From Paenibacillus lautus NBRC 15380 (GTDB lineage: Bacteria; Bacillota; Bacilli; Paenibacillales; Paenibacillaceae), in contig NZ_BIMF01000017.1 of the NCBI RefSeq assembly GCF_004000945.1, positions 1 through 64,000 on the forward strand: a stretch of 64,000 bases of DNA, in the 5' to 3' direction. The position numbers and the translations under genes are program-made. Below are positions 1-8,177 of this stretch, one piece after another; position 1 is the stretch's first letter, and each line of letters opens with the position of its first letter. The notes under the pieces are model-generated. The model was not told where the DNA came from. It did no database searches and saw nothing but the letters and a program-made list of their open reading frames with translations.

Positions 1-761
1 TGCAGCGCCGGGGCCATGCGCACGCTTGCCGCAACGGCGGCAAGCTGCTCGGCCGTGACGCCGCCCGGGCGGAGCACCGTGACGGCGCCGTCTTCGCCGA
101 CTTGTACCACCGTCGACTCGACGCCCACCCCGGCCGGGCCGCCGTCGAGCACGCCGTCGATCGCCCCTGCCAGATCCTCCAGGACATGGCTGGCCAGCGT
201 CGGACTTGGCCGACCGGAACGGTTCGCGCTCGGCGCAGCCAGCGGACGCCCGGCGGCGCTGATCAAAGCCAGCGCCACGTTGTGATCCGGCATCCGCACG
301 GCAACGGTGTCGAGCCCTGCCGTCACACGAGGGGATACTGCTCCCGGTTTAACGGGCAGTACCAGCGACAGCGGCCCAGGCCAGAACCTTGCCATCAGCG
401 CCCGTTCCGTCTCATTCACATGACGGACCAAGCCGTCGAGCTGAGTCAGCTCCGAAATATGCACGATCAATGGATTGTCCGACGGCCGGCCTTTTGCGGC
501 AAAGACGCGCTCAACCGCTTCGGTATTGCCGGCGTCTGCGCCAAGCCCGTAGACCGTTTCCGTCGGAAAGGCCACCGTTCCGCCGAGCTCGAGCACCTGC
601 CCCGCTTCCCTGAGTGCCTGCTTCGCTTCCTTCTCCGAGCCCAAGCCCTCCCTGGAAAGCGAGTTCGAGACGTGCCACACTTGGGTTGATTTTGCAGCAG
701 CATGGCGGAAGCCGTTATCCCGCTGCTGGTTAAGTTCCATGCCGTTCTCGTTCTGTTCCAT
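1..761 (-). CDS. ywlC: L-threonylcarbamoyladenylate synthase (Sua5/YwlC), 3' end cut by window edge
   Basis: Makes threonylcarbamoyl-AMP from threonine, bicarbonate and ATP, the first step of the t6A37 modification of ANN-decoding tRNAs, in the cytoplasm. Read on the minus strand, the frame stays open from an ATG at 761 to the left edge (about 253 codons). It shows the family's TVAFPTETVYGLG stretch, the KGRPSDNPLIVH block and APSANRSGRPSPT, which together form the substrate pocket of the TsaC/Sua5 fold. The C-terminal Sua5 domain lies largely beyond the edge. The start is uncertain: ATG 761 follows GGGATAGGT, and a second in-frame ATG lies at 740. The residues before about 35 are not conserved. 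Linkage to spoIIR, prmC and prfA matches the Bacillus block and supports the name ywlC. Confidence 0.93.
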   Translation of the reverse strand, partial: MEQNENGMELNQQRDNGFRHAAAKSTQVWHVSNSLSREGLGSEKEAKQALREAGQVLELGGTVAFPTETVYGLGADAGNTEAVERVFAAKGRPSDNPLIVHISELTQLDGLVRHVNETERALMARFWPGPLSLVLPVKPGAVSPRVTAGLDTVAVRMPDHNVALALISAAGRPLAAPSANRSGRPSPTLASHVLEDLAGAIDGVLDGGPAGVGVESTVVQVGEDGAVTVLRPGGVTAEQLAAVAASVRMAPAL

Positions 762-958
762 ACCTATCCCAAACTTTCTGTATATGAAATATATAAACTT
801 CAATGCGAGTTTTGCCTATGTCCCAAAATAAAAAGCGCTTTTCGTTCTTCAGTCCCGTGCCGGTTCCCATTCAAACCAGTCGCGCCAAAGAGAAAGCACT
901 CTTCTACATCAAAGTTTATCATACCGGGTCAGGATTGAAAATCAGCTCGCTCATAATC

Positions 959-1663
959 TTAGAACAAGCTTACCACCCAGTTCCAAATGCCAAGGAACAT
1001 ATCCCACAAGAAGAAGCGGACCTCCGGTTCGCTATCGCCTGCATTCTTCGGAGTTTCCTCTTGAGAAGCCTCACCAGACTCAGCAGAAACCGTTTGAATA
1101 CCTGTGTCAACAGGCTGCGCCGCCGCATCCCCGCTGCCACCATCGATGAAACAAAGCGGCGGGAACAAGACGCACCACCAGTTCTGCCCTTGACCTTCCC
1201 CTAAAGTAATCCGCAGCGCATCATAATCGCCGGCCGGATACACCGTGCCCCCATATAACTTAGTCGGGAATGGTACGACGCCAAGCTCTACGGTGTAACT
1301 GTACGTAATTCCTCTTTTCTTCAACTCTTCACCCACCAATTGGCGGATTTCCGGAAGATGCTGCCGGGTTAATTCTTTGGCGTCCTCCAGGCTTTGCGGG
1401 TTCTCCAGCTGCAGGACCCAGAGCTGCATTTGCTCAACGACCGAATCACGAATCTCTCGTTTGACCAGCTGATCGGACGGGCTATCGGAATTCGCCAGAA
1501 TGCGAAGTCGTATCGATTCCTGGGGGATCGGACCGCCCACAACGGAAGCATCAATCTGCTGTCCTTCCCAAGCCATGATGACCATAAACATACAGGATAA
1601 GAGCACAACCATTTTTTTCACGATAATACGGAGGGTTTCACTATAATTTTTCATCTCGGACAA
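959..1663 (-). CDS. spoIIR: Stage II sporulation protein R
   Basis: Secreted signalling protein made in the forespore under sigma-F. It triggers the SpoIIGA protease in the mother cell to process pro-sigma-E (established role of the family). The 234-residue product has a hydrophobic signal/anchor at about residues 17-33. The SpoIIR core follows: SIRLRILANSDSPSDQ, the VKREIRDSV block, and a Tyr/Gly-rich region (KLYGGTVYPAGDYDALRI) leading to GQNWWCVLFPPLCF. The C-terminus carries a less conserved Glu/Ser-rich linker and ends in a hydrophobic Trp-rich segment, longer than a minimal SpoIIR. The gene sits upstream of ywlC on the same strand. No forespore promoter was assigned with confidence. Confidence 0.93.
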   Translation of the reverse strand: MSEMKNYSETLRIIVKKMVVLLSCMFMVIMAWEGQQIDASVVGGPIPQESIRLRILANSDSPSDQLVKREIRDSVVEQMQLWVLQLENPQSLEDAKELTRQHLPEIRQLVGEELKKRGITYSYTVELGVVPFPTKLYGGTVYPAGDYDALRITLGEGQGQNWWCVLFPPLCFIDGGSGDAAAQPVDTGIQTVSAESGEASQEETPKNAGDSEPEVRFFLWDMFLGIWNWVVSLF

Positions 1664-1775
1664 CCGCCTCTCTATGACGAAACTCTATGATGCTATCAGT
1701 ATGTCCGCCGGAAAAAGATATAAACGTAGAATCTAGCAATTTGATATAAAAATCATAGATGGGTGCGGCACGAAC

Positions 1776-1812
1776 CAAAAAAAGATGCGATCCCCATTCG
1801 GAATCACATCTT
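1776..1812 (-). terminator. Intrinsic terminator after the first SEDS gene
   Basis: On the minus strand an imperfect stem (AGATGTGATTCC pairing with GGGATCGCATCT) is followed by a run of seven T. It lies about 95 nt downstream of the SEDS gene ending at 1905 and upstream of spoIIR, so spoIIR probably has its own promoter. Confidence 0.8.
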
Positions 1813-1904
1813 CGCCTAGCTCGATTATTTAGTTTATCTGTTTTCCATGCCCACATTTTTAAACTAGAGTTGGAGCGGTTATTGAGCTTCCCGCAAGGAA
1901 AAGT

Positions 1905-3083
1905 TTAGGCCTGCTTAGAAGCTGCCGGGCGATATGCATGCGGATCAGGCATATCTTCCTCCACTTCTTGTCCATGCAGCTTCACGCTCATGGCTACCCC
2001 CAGACTGGCCATACTGATCACAAGGGAAGTTCCCCCGTAACTGATGAAGGGCAGCGTAATCCCGGTCAGCGGCATTAAGCCGATAAACATGCCGATATTC
2101 TCGAAGATCTGATATAAGAACATAGCCACGATCCCTATAATGAGAAACGGTCCCGCACGCTCCCGGGATTCCAGGGAAATCAGGATCAGCCGATGGATCA
2201 GGATGAAATATAACAGAAGCAGAATGGAAGATCCGATAAAACCGAATTCCTCGGCAATCTGCACAAATATGGAATCGGAGTACGCATAAGGAACTCTGCC
2301 CGACTGGATCGACGATCCCTGCATGTAACCCTCGCCGCTCATACCGCCCGAGGCGATGGCAAGCTTCGCATTCGTTGTATGGTAGCTTGCCTTGGCGGTC
2401 GCCTTCTCCGGATAGAGCCACGGATCAATCCGTTCCACCCAGTGCGGCTTCAAAATTTTCGATTCCAGCAGCTCATCATGATAATGAATATAGGCCTGCG
2501 CGCCGCCGAAGGCCACGCCTGCCACAAGCGCAAGCCCAATGAGCGCATGGGAGAACTTGACGTTCCCGATCCAGAGCAGCCCCAGCAAAATCACGACATA
2601 ACTGAGCGCGTTACCCAAATCATTCTGGGCCATGACGAGCACAAAAGGCACGAATGCCAAAAGTCCAATCGGAACAACATCCTTCCAGAAGGACAGCAGC
2701 GGTTTGTTTTTGCGCACCAATACAAAAGAAAGGAAAATAATCAGGATCAGCTTGAACAATTCGGCAGGCTGTATACTTAAACTGCCAATGTAAATCCAGC
2801 CTTGCGCGCCGTTGATATCCTTACCGATAAACATAACAAGGACCAACACGGCCAATCCGCCCAAGTAAATATATTTAGCATATTTAATCAACAACCGGTA
2901 ATCCAGCAGGCTTATTCCAAAAAAAGCAATGAAGCCGACAATGTAAAAAGCAATCATGCGGAGATGAGAGCCCTCAAATTTGGTGTCAACGGTTGTGCTG
3001 TATATCGACGTAATGCTGATACCCATCATCAAAACCAGTACGAAAACAATAACGTAATCCATCTTCTTAAATTTCTGAAGCAT
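1905..3083 (-). CDS. rodA: RodA/FtsW/SpoVE-family (SEDS) peptidoglycan polymerase, copy 1
   Basis: SEDS proteins are polytopic membrane glycosyltransferases that polymerise lipid II with a class B penicillin-binding protein. The 392-residue product begins MLQKFKKMDYV. It has the serial hydrophobic segments of the family (about ten expected) and the diagnostic segments AQNDLGNALSY, SGEGYMQGSSIQ, YSDSIFVQIAEEFGF and TLPFISYGGTSL near the C-terminus. The large extracytoplasmic loop (HYHDELLESKIL..WVERIDPWLYPEK) is present. It has a near-copy immediately upstream on the same strand. The leaders of both genes share an identical 23-nt block (3091-3113 here) covering the GGGGGACC ribosome site. RodA is the likeliest subfamily; FtsW or SpoVE cannot be excluded without a tree. 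Confidence 0.88.
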   Translation of the reverse strand: MLQKFKKMDYVIVFVLVLMMGISITSIYSTTVDTKFEGSHLRMIAFYIVGFIAFFGISLLDYRLLIKYAKYIYLGGLAVLVLVMFIGKDINGAQGWIYIGSLSIQPAELFKLILIIFLSFVLVRKNKPLLSFWKDVVPIGLLAFVPFVLVMAQNDLGNALSYVVILLGLLWIGNVKFSHALIGLALVAGVAFGGAQAYIHYHDELLESKILKPHWVERIDPWLYPEKATAKASYHTTNAKLAIASGGMSGEGYMQGSSIQSGRVPYAYSDSIFVQIAEEFGFIGSSILLLLYFILIHRLILISLESRERAGPFLIIGIVAMFLYQIFENIGMFIGLMPLTGITLPFISYGGTSLVISMASLGVAMSVKLHGQEVEEDMPDPHAYRPAASKQA

Positions 3084-3323
3084 TCTTTATGGTCCCCCTG
3101 TGCCCGGAGCTGTTAGCCCCCCGGTTTGCCTATACAGGCATATAACGATTAATCGGAAAGAAAGTTTGACGTCGCTATCGTTGATACAAATGATACCCGT
3201 TAAAAACGTCTAACGGCAGCATTACAATGGAGCGTTTCAAGGAGTATGCCTACTAGCCCCTAATGAATTATTCTAAAAGATTTCCTTCTCTAATACAATT
3301 CACGGGCCCTCCTGTAGGTACCA

Positions 3324-3370
3324 ACAAAAAATACAAAAGAGATGCTGCTTTCGATAGCATCTCTTTTGAT
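3324..3370 (-). terminator. Intrinsic terminator between the two SEDS genes
   Basis: On the minus strand the stem AAAAGAGATGCT / AGCATCTCTTTT encloses a 9-nt loop and is followed by GTATTTTTTG. It lies just after the stop of SEDS copy 2, so the two copies appear to be separate transcription units. Confidence 0.85.
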
Positions 3371-3391
3371 TCTAAATCCGATAAACGTAAA

Positions 3392-4579
3392 TCAAGCCTG
3401 TTTAGGTGGTGCGGAACGGTACGTTTGAGGATTAGGCATATCTTCCTCCACTTCTTGTCCATGCAGCTTTACACTCATGACGACCCCGAGACACGCCATG
3501 TTAATGATGAGCGAGGTCCCGCCATAACTAATGAAGGGGAGCGTAATCCCTGTCAAAGGCATCAATCCAATAAACATGCCGATATTCTCAAAGATTTGAT
3601 ACAGCAGCATGGCAACAATACCGATGATTAGAAACGGCCCCGCTTTGTCCCGGCTTTCCAATGAAATCAAGATCATCCTGTGAATGAGGATGAAATATAA
3701 CAACAACAGAACGGAAGAACCGATAAAGCCATATTCCTCTGCAATTTGCACAAAAATCGAATCCGAATACGTATAAGGTACACGTGAGGATTGTACGGAG
3801 CTTCCCTGTAAGTACCCTTCTCCGCTCATACCGCCTGAAGCGATGGCCAGCTTCGCGTTGTTAGTATGGTAACTCGCTTTCGCCGTTGCTTTCTCCGGTA
3901 TCAGCCATGGGTCAATCCGTTCCATCCAGTGGCCGCGGCTCTCCATGATTTTTGATTCTTTAATCTCATCATGGTAGTGGATATAGGCCTGTGCTCCACC
4001 AAAAGCAATACCTGCTACAAGCAGCAGCCCGATAAGAGCGTGCGAAAACTTCACATTACCGATCCATAACAACCCAAGCAAGATGACAATATAACTTAGT
4101 CCATTACCCAAGTCATTCTGAACCATGACAACGGCAAACGGGATAAACGTCAAGAGCCCAATCGGTACGATGTCCCGCCAAAAAGACAACTTCGCTTTAT
4201 TCTTACGAATAAGAATATAGGTGATAAATATAATCAGCACTAGCTTAAACAATTCCGCAGGTTGAAAATCCACGATACCAAGATTAATCCAGCCCGTGGC
4301 ATTATTTTTGGTCTGGCCGATGAAGGACGGCAGCAAAAGGGTTAATAACCCGCCGATGTATATGTGCAGTGCGTATTTATTCCATAACCGATAATCAATC
4401 AAACTCAGCCCGAAAAAGGCTGCAAATCCGAGGATATAAAAGATCGCCATCTTGATATGGTGTTTTTCGAATCCAGTGGTGTCGAGCGTGGCACTATATA
4501 TCGATGTAATACTGACAACCATCAGCATCAACAGTACAAAAACGATAACAAAATCAATCTTCTTGAATTTCTGAAGCAT
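3392..4579 (-). CDS. rodA: RodA/FtsW/SpoVE-family (SEDS) peptidoglycan polymerase, copy 2
   Basis: Second member of a tandem pair of lipid II polymerases. I start it at ATG 4579 (395 residues, MLQKFKKIDFV) because this aligns with the start of copy 1 and is preceded by the same GGGGGACC ribosome site. A longer in-frame opening to 4624 would read through the duplicated leader. The protein is almost collinear with copy 1: NDLGNGLSYIVILLGLLWIG, SGEGYLQGSSVQ, YSDSIFVQIAEEYGF, TLPFISYGGTSL. Differences concentrate in the first third, for example the loop QTKNNATGWINLGIVDFQ, and in the extracytoplasmic loop, which gains an MESRGHW segment. All recognisable family motifs are intact, so neither copy looks like a pseudogene. 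prmC lies upstream, 134 nt away. Confidence 0.88.
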   Translation of the reverse strand: MLQKFKKIDFVIVFVLLMLMVVSITSIYSATLDTTGFEKHHIKMAIFYILGFAAFFGLSLIDYRLWNKYALHIYIGGLLTLLLPSFIGQTKNNATGWINLGIVDFQPAELFKLVLIIFITYILIRKNKAKLSFWRDIVPIGLLTFIPFAVVMVQNDLGNGLSYIVILLGLLWIGNVKFSHALIGLLLVAGIAFGGAQAYIHYHDEIKESKIMESRGHWMERIDPWLIPEKATAKASYHTNNAKLAIASGGMSGEGYLQGSSVQSSRVPYTYSDSIFVQIAEEYGFIGSSVLLLLYFILIHRMILISLESRDKAGPFLIIGIVAMLLYQIFENIGMFIGLMPLTGITLPFISYGGTSLIINMACLGVVMSVKLHGQEVEEDMPNPQTYRSAPPKQA

Positions 4580-4712
4580 GCTTTGGTCCCCCTGTGCCCG
4601 GAGCTGTACACACTGATTTGCCAATTGAGGTAATGTAGCGATCTGAACGACAGCAATAATTTAATCGGCTCAGCCCATCATCTATTTTAAAAGAAATCCA
4701 CCCAGAACACAA

Positions 4713-5603
4713 TTAACGGGATATTCCCAAGACATGCCTGTCAATCCCCGCCAAATCCGGCACCGTGACGATTTCCTCCCAGTGCCCTGCACTTCGCAGA
4801 AGCTCCGCCACATCCTCGGCCTGACCCATACCCAGCTCAAAAGCGATCAGCCGTGGCGGCGCTGTCAGCAAGGGCAGCTGCGCCATCATGATCCGGTACG
4901 GATTCAATCCGTCCGGCCCGCCGTCCAGTGCCGTTCGCGGCTCATAATCGCGGACTTCCGGCTGCAGCCCCTCAATATCCTCCGCCGGAATGTACGGCGG
5001 GTTGGAGACGAGGATGTCCGGGGCCATGCCCGCGAATGGCTCCAGCAGGTTCCCCTGCCGGAACTCGACATCAGCGTTCAGCTGCTTCGCATTCCGCGCG
5101 GCAACTTCCAGCGCATCGGGCGAAATATCGCTCGCATGCAAATCCCATCCTTTGGACTGCAATGCCAACGTGATGGCAATGGCCCCGCTGCCGGTGCCAA
5201 TATCAATGGCCTGTAGCCTATCATTTGATCGCGGAGTGAGCCCCTGCCCATACTTCAGCACCGCTTCCACCAGCAGCTCCGATTCCGGACGCGGAATGAG
5301 AACCGCCGGCGTAACTTCAAACGGCCGGCCGTAAAATTCCTGTTCGCCGATAATATACTGCGCAGGAACGCCTTGAGCTTTGCGATTGATCGCTTCTTCC
5401 AGGGCGTGGCGGCGGTCCGCCGGAAACGGCTCCGCGAGCGCCATATAATATGAGGTTCCCGACAATCCCAGCACATGCTCCAGCAGCAGCTGCGCATTCC
5501 GCTGCGGCTCCATTACCCGCATGCCGTCTAAAAAAGAAGAAGCCTCCACAAAGGCTTCTCTTATGCTGCGCTGCGGCGTCAATTCAAATATCGTCCGCTT
5601 CAA
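4713..5603 (-). CDS. prmC: Release factor glutamine methyltransferase
   Basis: Methylates the GGQ glutamine of release factors RF1 and RF2 using S-adenosylmethionine; cytoplasmic. The Rossmann SAM-binding motif DIGTGSGAI lies at about residues 134-142 and the catalytic NPPY at about 201-204 (SNPPYIP). The N-terminal helical domain of the family precedes them. I choose TTG at 5603 as the start (296 residues): an AAAAGGAG site lies 8 nt upstream and the gene then begins 4 nt after the prfA stop. An in-frame ATG at 5645 would overlap the end of prfA by 38 nt and has no such site. The enzyme therefore sits directly behind its substrate gene prfA, the common arrangement, and is surely co-transcribed. 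Confidence 0.94.
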   Translation of the reverse strand: MKRTIFELTPQRSIREAFVEASSFLDGMRVMEPQRNAQLLLEHVLGLSGTSYYMALAEPFPADRRHALEEAINRKAQGVPAQYIIGEQEFYGRPFEVTPAVLIPRPESELLVEAVLKYGQGLTPRSNDRLQAIDIGTGSGAIAITLALQSKGWDLHASDISPDALEVAARNAKQLNADVEFRQGNLLEPFAGMAPDILVSNPPYIPAEDIEGLQPEVRDYEPRTALDGGPDGLNPYRIMMAQLPLLTAPPRLIAFELGMGQAEDVAELLRSAGHWEEIVTVPDLAGIDRHVLGISR

Positions 5604-5607
5604 AGCG

Positions 5608-6675
5608 TTATACTCCTTTTTCCATCGCTTCAGCCTGCTCCGCAAGGGTCAGCGCCGAAACGATCTCTTCAATCTCACCGTTCATCACTTGATCCAGCTT
5701 GTGAACGGTAAGTCCGATCCGGTGATCGGTTACACGGCTTTGCGGGAAGTTGTACGTACGGATCCGCTCACTGCGGTCACCTGTACCTACCTTGCTCTTC
5801 CGTTCCCCGGCATACTTCGCTTCTTCCTCTTGGCGCATCATATCAAAGATACGAGCACGAAGCACCTGCAGCGCCTTATCTTTATTGGAGTTCTGCGATT
5901 TGCCGTCTTGACACGTAGCCACGATCCCCGTCGGGATATGCGTTACGCGTACCGCCGATTTGGTGGTGTTAACGGACTGACCGCCTGCACCACTGGAGCA
6001 GAAGGTATCCACGCGGATGTCCTTGTCATGGATTTCGATATCCACTTCTTCCGCCTCCGGCATGACCGCCACGGTGGAGGTGGAGGTATGGATACGACCG
6101 CCGGATTCCGTAGCCGGAATACGCTGCACACGGTGCGCGCCGCTCTCAAATTTCATTTTACTGTAAGCGCCGCGGCCATTGATCATGAAGATCACTTCCT
6201 TGAAGCCGCCCAGATCGTTCGTGTTGACATCCATCAGTTCAACCTTCCAGCCCTGGGTATCCGCATAACGGGTATACATCCGGTACAGGTCGGAAGCAAA
6301 CAGTGCCGCCTCGTCGCCGCCGGCTGCGCCGCGAATCTCGATGATCACGTTCTTATCATCATTCGGGTCCTTCGGCAGCAGCAAGATCCGAATCTTCTCC
6401 GCCAACTCGCGCTCGCGCTGGGTAAGCTCCTCGATCTCCATTTTCACCATTTCGCGCATTTCGTCGTCCAACTTTTCGCCCTGCATGGTTTTGGCAGCTT
6501 CGAGTTCTTCAATAACATTTTTATATTCAACATAAGCCTCATAAGCAGGCTGTAAATCGGATTGTTCTTTGGAATAATCCCTGAGCTTCTTGGAATCATT
6601 AGCGACATCAGGATCGCACAACAGCTCACTTAACTTCTCGTAACGATCCGCAAGGGATTGTAATCGGTCCAACAA
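5608..6675 (-). CDS. prfA: Peptide chain release factor 1
   Basis: Recognises UAA and UAG stop codons and triggers peptidyl-tRNA hydrolysis on the ribosome. The 355-residue product carries the RF1 tripeptide anticodon PAT at residues 187-189 (RIPATESGG) and the catalytic GGQ at 231-233 (GAGGQSVNTTKSAVR), whose glutamine is the target of the downstream prmC product. The N-terminal coiled-coil domain and the RIRTYNFPQSRVTDHR block are also present. The start is a TTG at 6675 with an AGAGGTG site 7 nt upstream. The leader holds no strong hairpin. Confidence 0.97.
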   Translation of the reverse strand: MLDRLQSLADRYEKLSELLCDPDVANDSKKLRDYSKEQSDLQPAYEAYVEYKNVIEELEAAKTMQGEKLDDEMREMVKMEIEELTQRERELAEKIRILLLPKDPNDDKNVIIEIRGAAGGDEAALFASDLYRMYTRYADTQGWKVELMDVNTNDLGGFKEVIFMINGRGAYSKMKFESGAHRVQRIPATESGGRIHTSTSTVAVMPEAEEVDIEIHDKDIRVDTFCSSGAGGQSVNTTKSAVRVTHIPTGIVATCQDGKSQNSNKDKALQVLRARIFDMMRQEEEAKYAGERKSKVGTGDRSERIRTYNFPQSRVTDHRIGLTVHKLDQVMNGEIEEIVSALTLAEQAEAMEKGV

Positions 6676-6828
6676 AGGAATTCACCTCTCTAAGATATAT
6701 TCCTGAAGATATGTCTTTTTGCACTCCATTTCGCATCAACAATGAAGTGTAAACGACTTTTTATTTTACCATGAAACGACGTATTTGACTAGCAGGCAGT
6801 TGACCGGACGGTAAAGGTTCTCCCCTTC

Positions 6829-6872
6829 AAAAAAACCACGGTCCCATGCACAAAGTGACATGGAGCCATGGC
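6829..6872 (-). terminator. Intrinsic terminator of ychF
   Basis: Minus-strand stem CCATGGCTCCATGTCAC pairs imperfectly with TGCATGGGACCGTGG and is followed by seven T. It lies directly after the ychF stop and separates ychF from prfA. Confidence 0.85.
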
Positions 6873-6890
6873 CTTTGAATCGTTCAATTG

Positions 6891-7991
6891 CTACACATTG
6901 AAACGGAAGTGCATCACATCGCCGTCATTCACAACGTACTCTTTGCCTTCCAGACGAAGCTGTCCGCGTTCCTTCGCGCCGTTCATCGATCCGGCCGCAA
7001 CCAGGTCATCGTAAGCTACGACCTCCGCACGAATGAAGCCCCGTTCGAAGTCGGTATGGATCACGCCTGCCGCTTGCGGAGCCTTCGTTCCTTTGCGGAT
7101 CGTCCAGGCACGTACTTCCTGCACGCCTGCCGTAAAGTAGGTGTACAATCCCAGAAGACTGTAAGCCGCCTTAATGAGACGGTTCAAACCGGATTCTTCC
7201 AGCCCCAGCTCCTCAAGGAACATCGCTTTGTCCTCGCCCTCAAGCTCGGCAATCTCAGCTTCAACCTTCGCGCTGATCGGAACCACGATCGCGTTCTCCG
7301 CAGCCGCGAAATCACGAACCTGCTGCACGTAAGGATTGCTGTCGGCTTCCGCAACGCCGTCCTCGCTCAGGTTAGCCGCATATAACACCGGCTTCAATGT
7401 CAGCAGGTGCAAATCACGAACAATCAGCTTCTCATCATCGCTCAGTTCCACGCTGCGCGCCGGTTGATCGTTGTAAAGTGCTTCCTTCAAGCGCTCCAGC
7501 AGTTCTACCTCCTGAGCATACTGCTTGTTGCCGCCCTTCATGTTCTTCTTCGCGCGGTCGATCCGCTTCTCCACGCTGTCGAGATCCGCAAGGATCAGCT
7601 CCAGATTAATCGTCTGGATGTCGCTGACCGGGTTCACTTTACCGTCAACGTGGGTAATGTTCTCGTCTTCAAAGCAGCGAACAACATGAACGATGGCATC
7701 CACTTCACGAATATGGGCAAGAAACTTGTTCCCGAGACCTTCCCCTTTGCTTGCCCCGCGAACCAAGCCCGCGATGTCCACGAATTCAAAAGCGGTTGGT
7801 ACCGTTTTGTTCGGCTGAACCAGTTCGGTCAGTTTGTCGAGGCGCTCATCCGGCACTTCCACGACGCCGACGTTAGGATCAATCGTACAGAACGGATAGT
7901 TGGCCGATTCGGCGCCCGCTTGCGTGATCGCATTAAACAATGTTGATTTGCCGACGTTTGGCAAACCGACGATTCCTGCTTTTAAAGCCAT
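6891..7991 (-). CDS. ychF: Redox-regulated ATPase/GTPase YchF (Obg family)
   Basis: Translation-associated P-loop NTPase that binds ribosomes and prefers ATP over GTP in characterised homologues. The 366-residue product starts MALKAGIVGLPNVGKS with the P-loop at residues 9-17. It has the G3 region DIAGLVRGAS, a coiled-coil insertion rich in Lys/Arg/Glu, and the C-terminal TGS-like domain (GVQEVRAWTIRKGTKAPQAA..GFIRAEV..GKEYVVNDGDVMHFRFNV). The start ATG is preceded by ATAAGGAG. It stands alone between terminators and opposite no neighbour, apparently monocistronic. The ortholog is universal in bacteria, so the call is secure. Confidence 0.97.
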   Translation of the reverse strand: MALKAGIVGLPNVGKSTLFNAITQAGAESANYPFCTIDPNVGVVEVPDERLDKLTELVQPNKTVPTAFEFVDIAGLVRGASKGEGLGNKFLAHIREVDAIVHVVRCFEDENITHVDGKVNPVSDIQTINLELILADLDSVEKRIDRAKKNMKGGNKQYAQEVELLERLKEALYNDQPARSVELSDDEKLIVRDLHLLTLKPVLYAANLSEDGVAEADSNPYVQQVRDFAAAENAIVVPISAKVEAEIAELEGEDKAMFLEELGLEESGLNRLIKAAYSLLGLYTYFTAGVQEVRAWTIRKGTKAPQAAGVIHTDFERGFIRAEVVAYDDLVAAGSMNGAKERGQLRLEGKEYVVNDGDVMHFRFNV

Positions 7992-8043
7992 TTATGTGAC
8001 AACTCCTTATCAGGTTTACTTCTTTAATTGGTAAGTATTACAC

Positions 8044-8068
8044 AGCTTCGGTTCTTATCGCCGAAGCT
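8044..8068 (-). promoter_or_regulatory. Perfect hairpin in the ychF leader
   Basis: AGCTTCGG and CCGAAGCT form a perfect 8-bp inverted repeat with a 9-nt loop, 53-77 nt upstream of the ychF start. There is no T run after it on the minus strand, so it is not a terminator for IPP isomerase. It may be an mRNA-stabilising or protein-binding structure. Function unknown. Confidence 0.3.
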
Positions 8069-8177
8069 ACTAATCGCCTGTTAAACAATCTTATTAATTA
8101 TAGCAGATACCCGATAGACTTCAACACGAATATACTGCCATCGCTTTAATGTGGATCCCGCAAATCCCCCCGGCCAT

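Noticed and set aside
5521..6555. Long plus-strand open frame antisense to prfA
   Set aside because: It lies entirely opposite prfA and prmC, has no ribosome site, and its composition is that of a complementary frame in GC-skewed codons.
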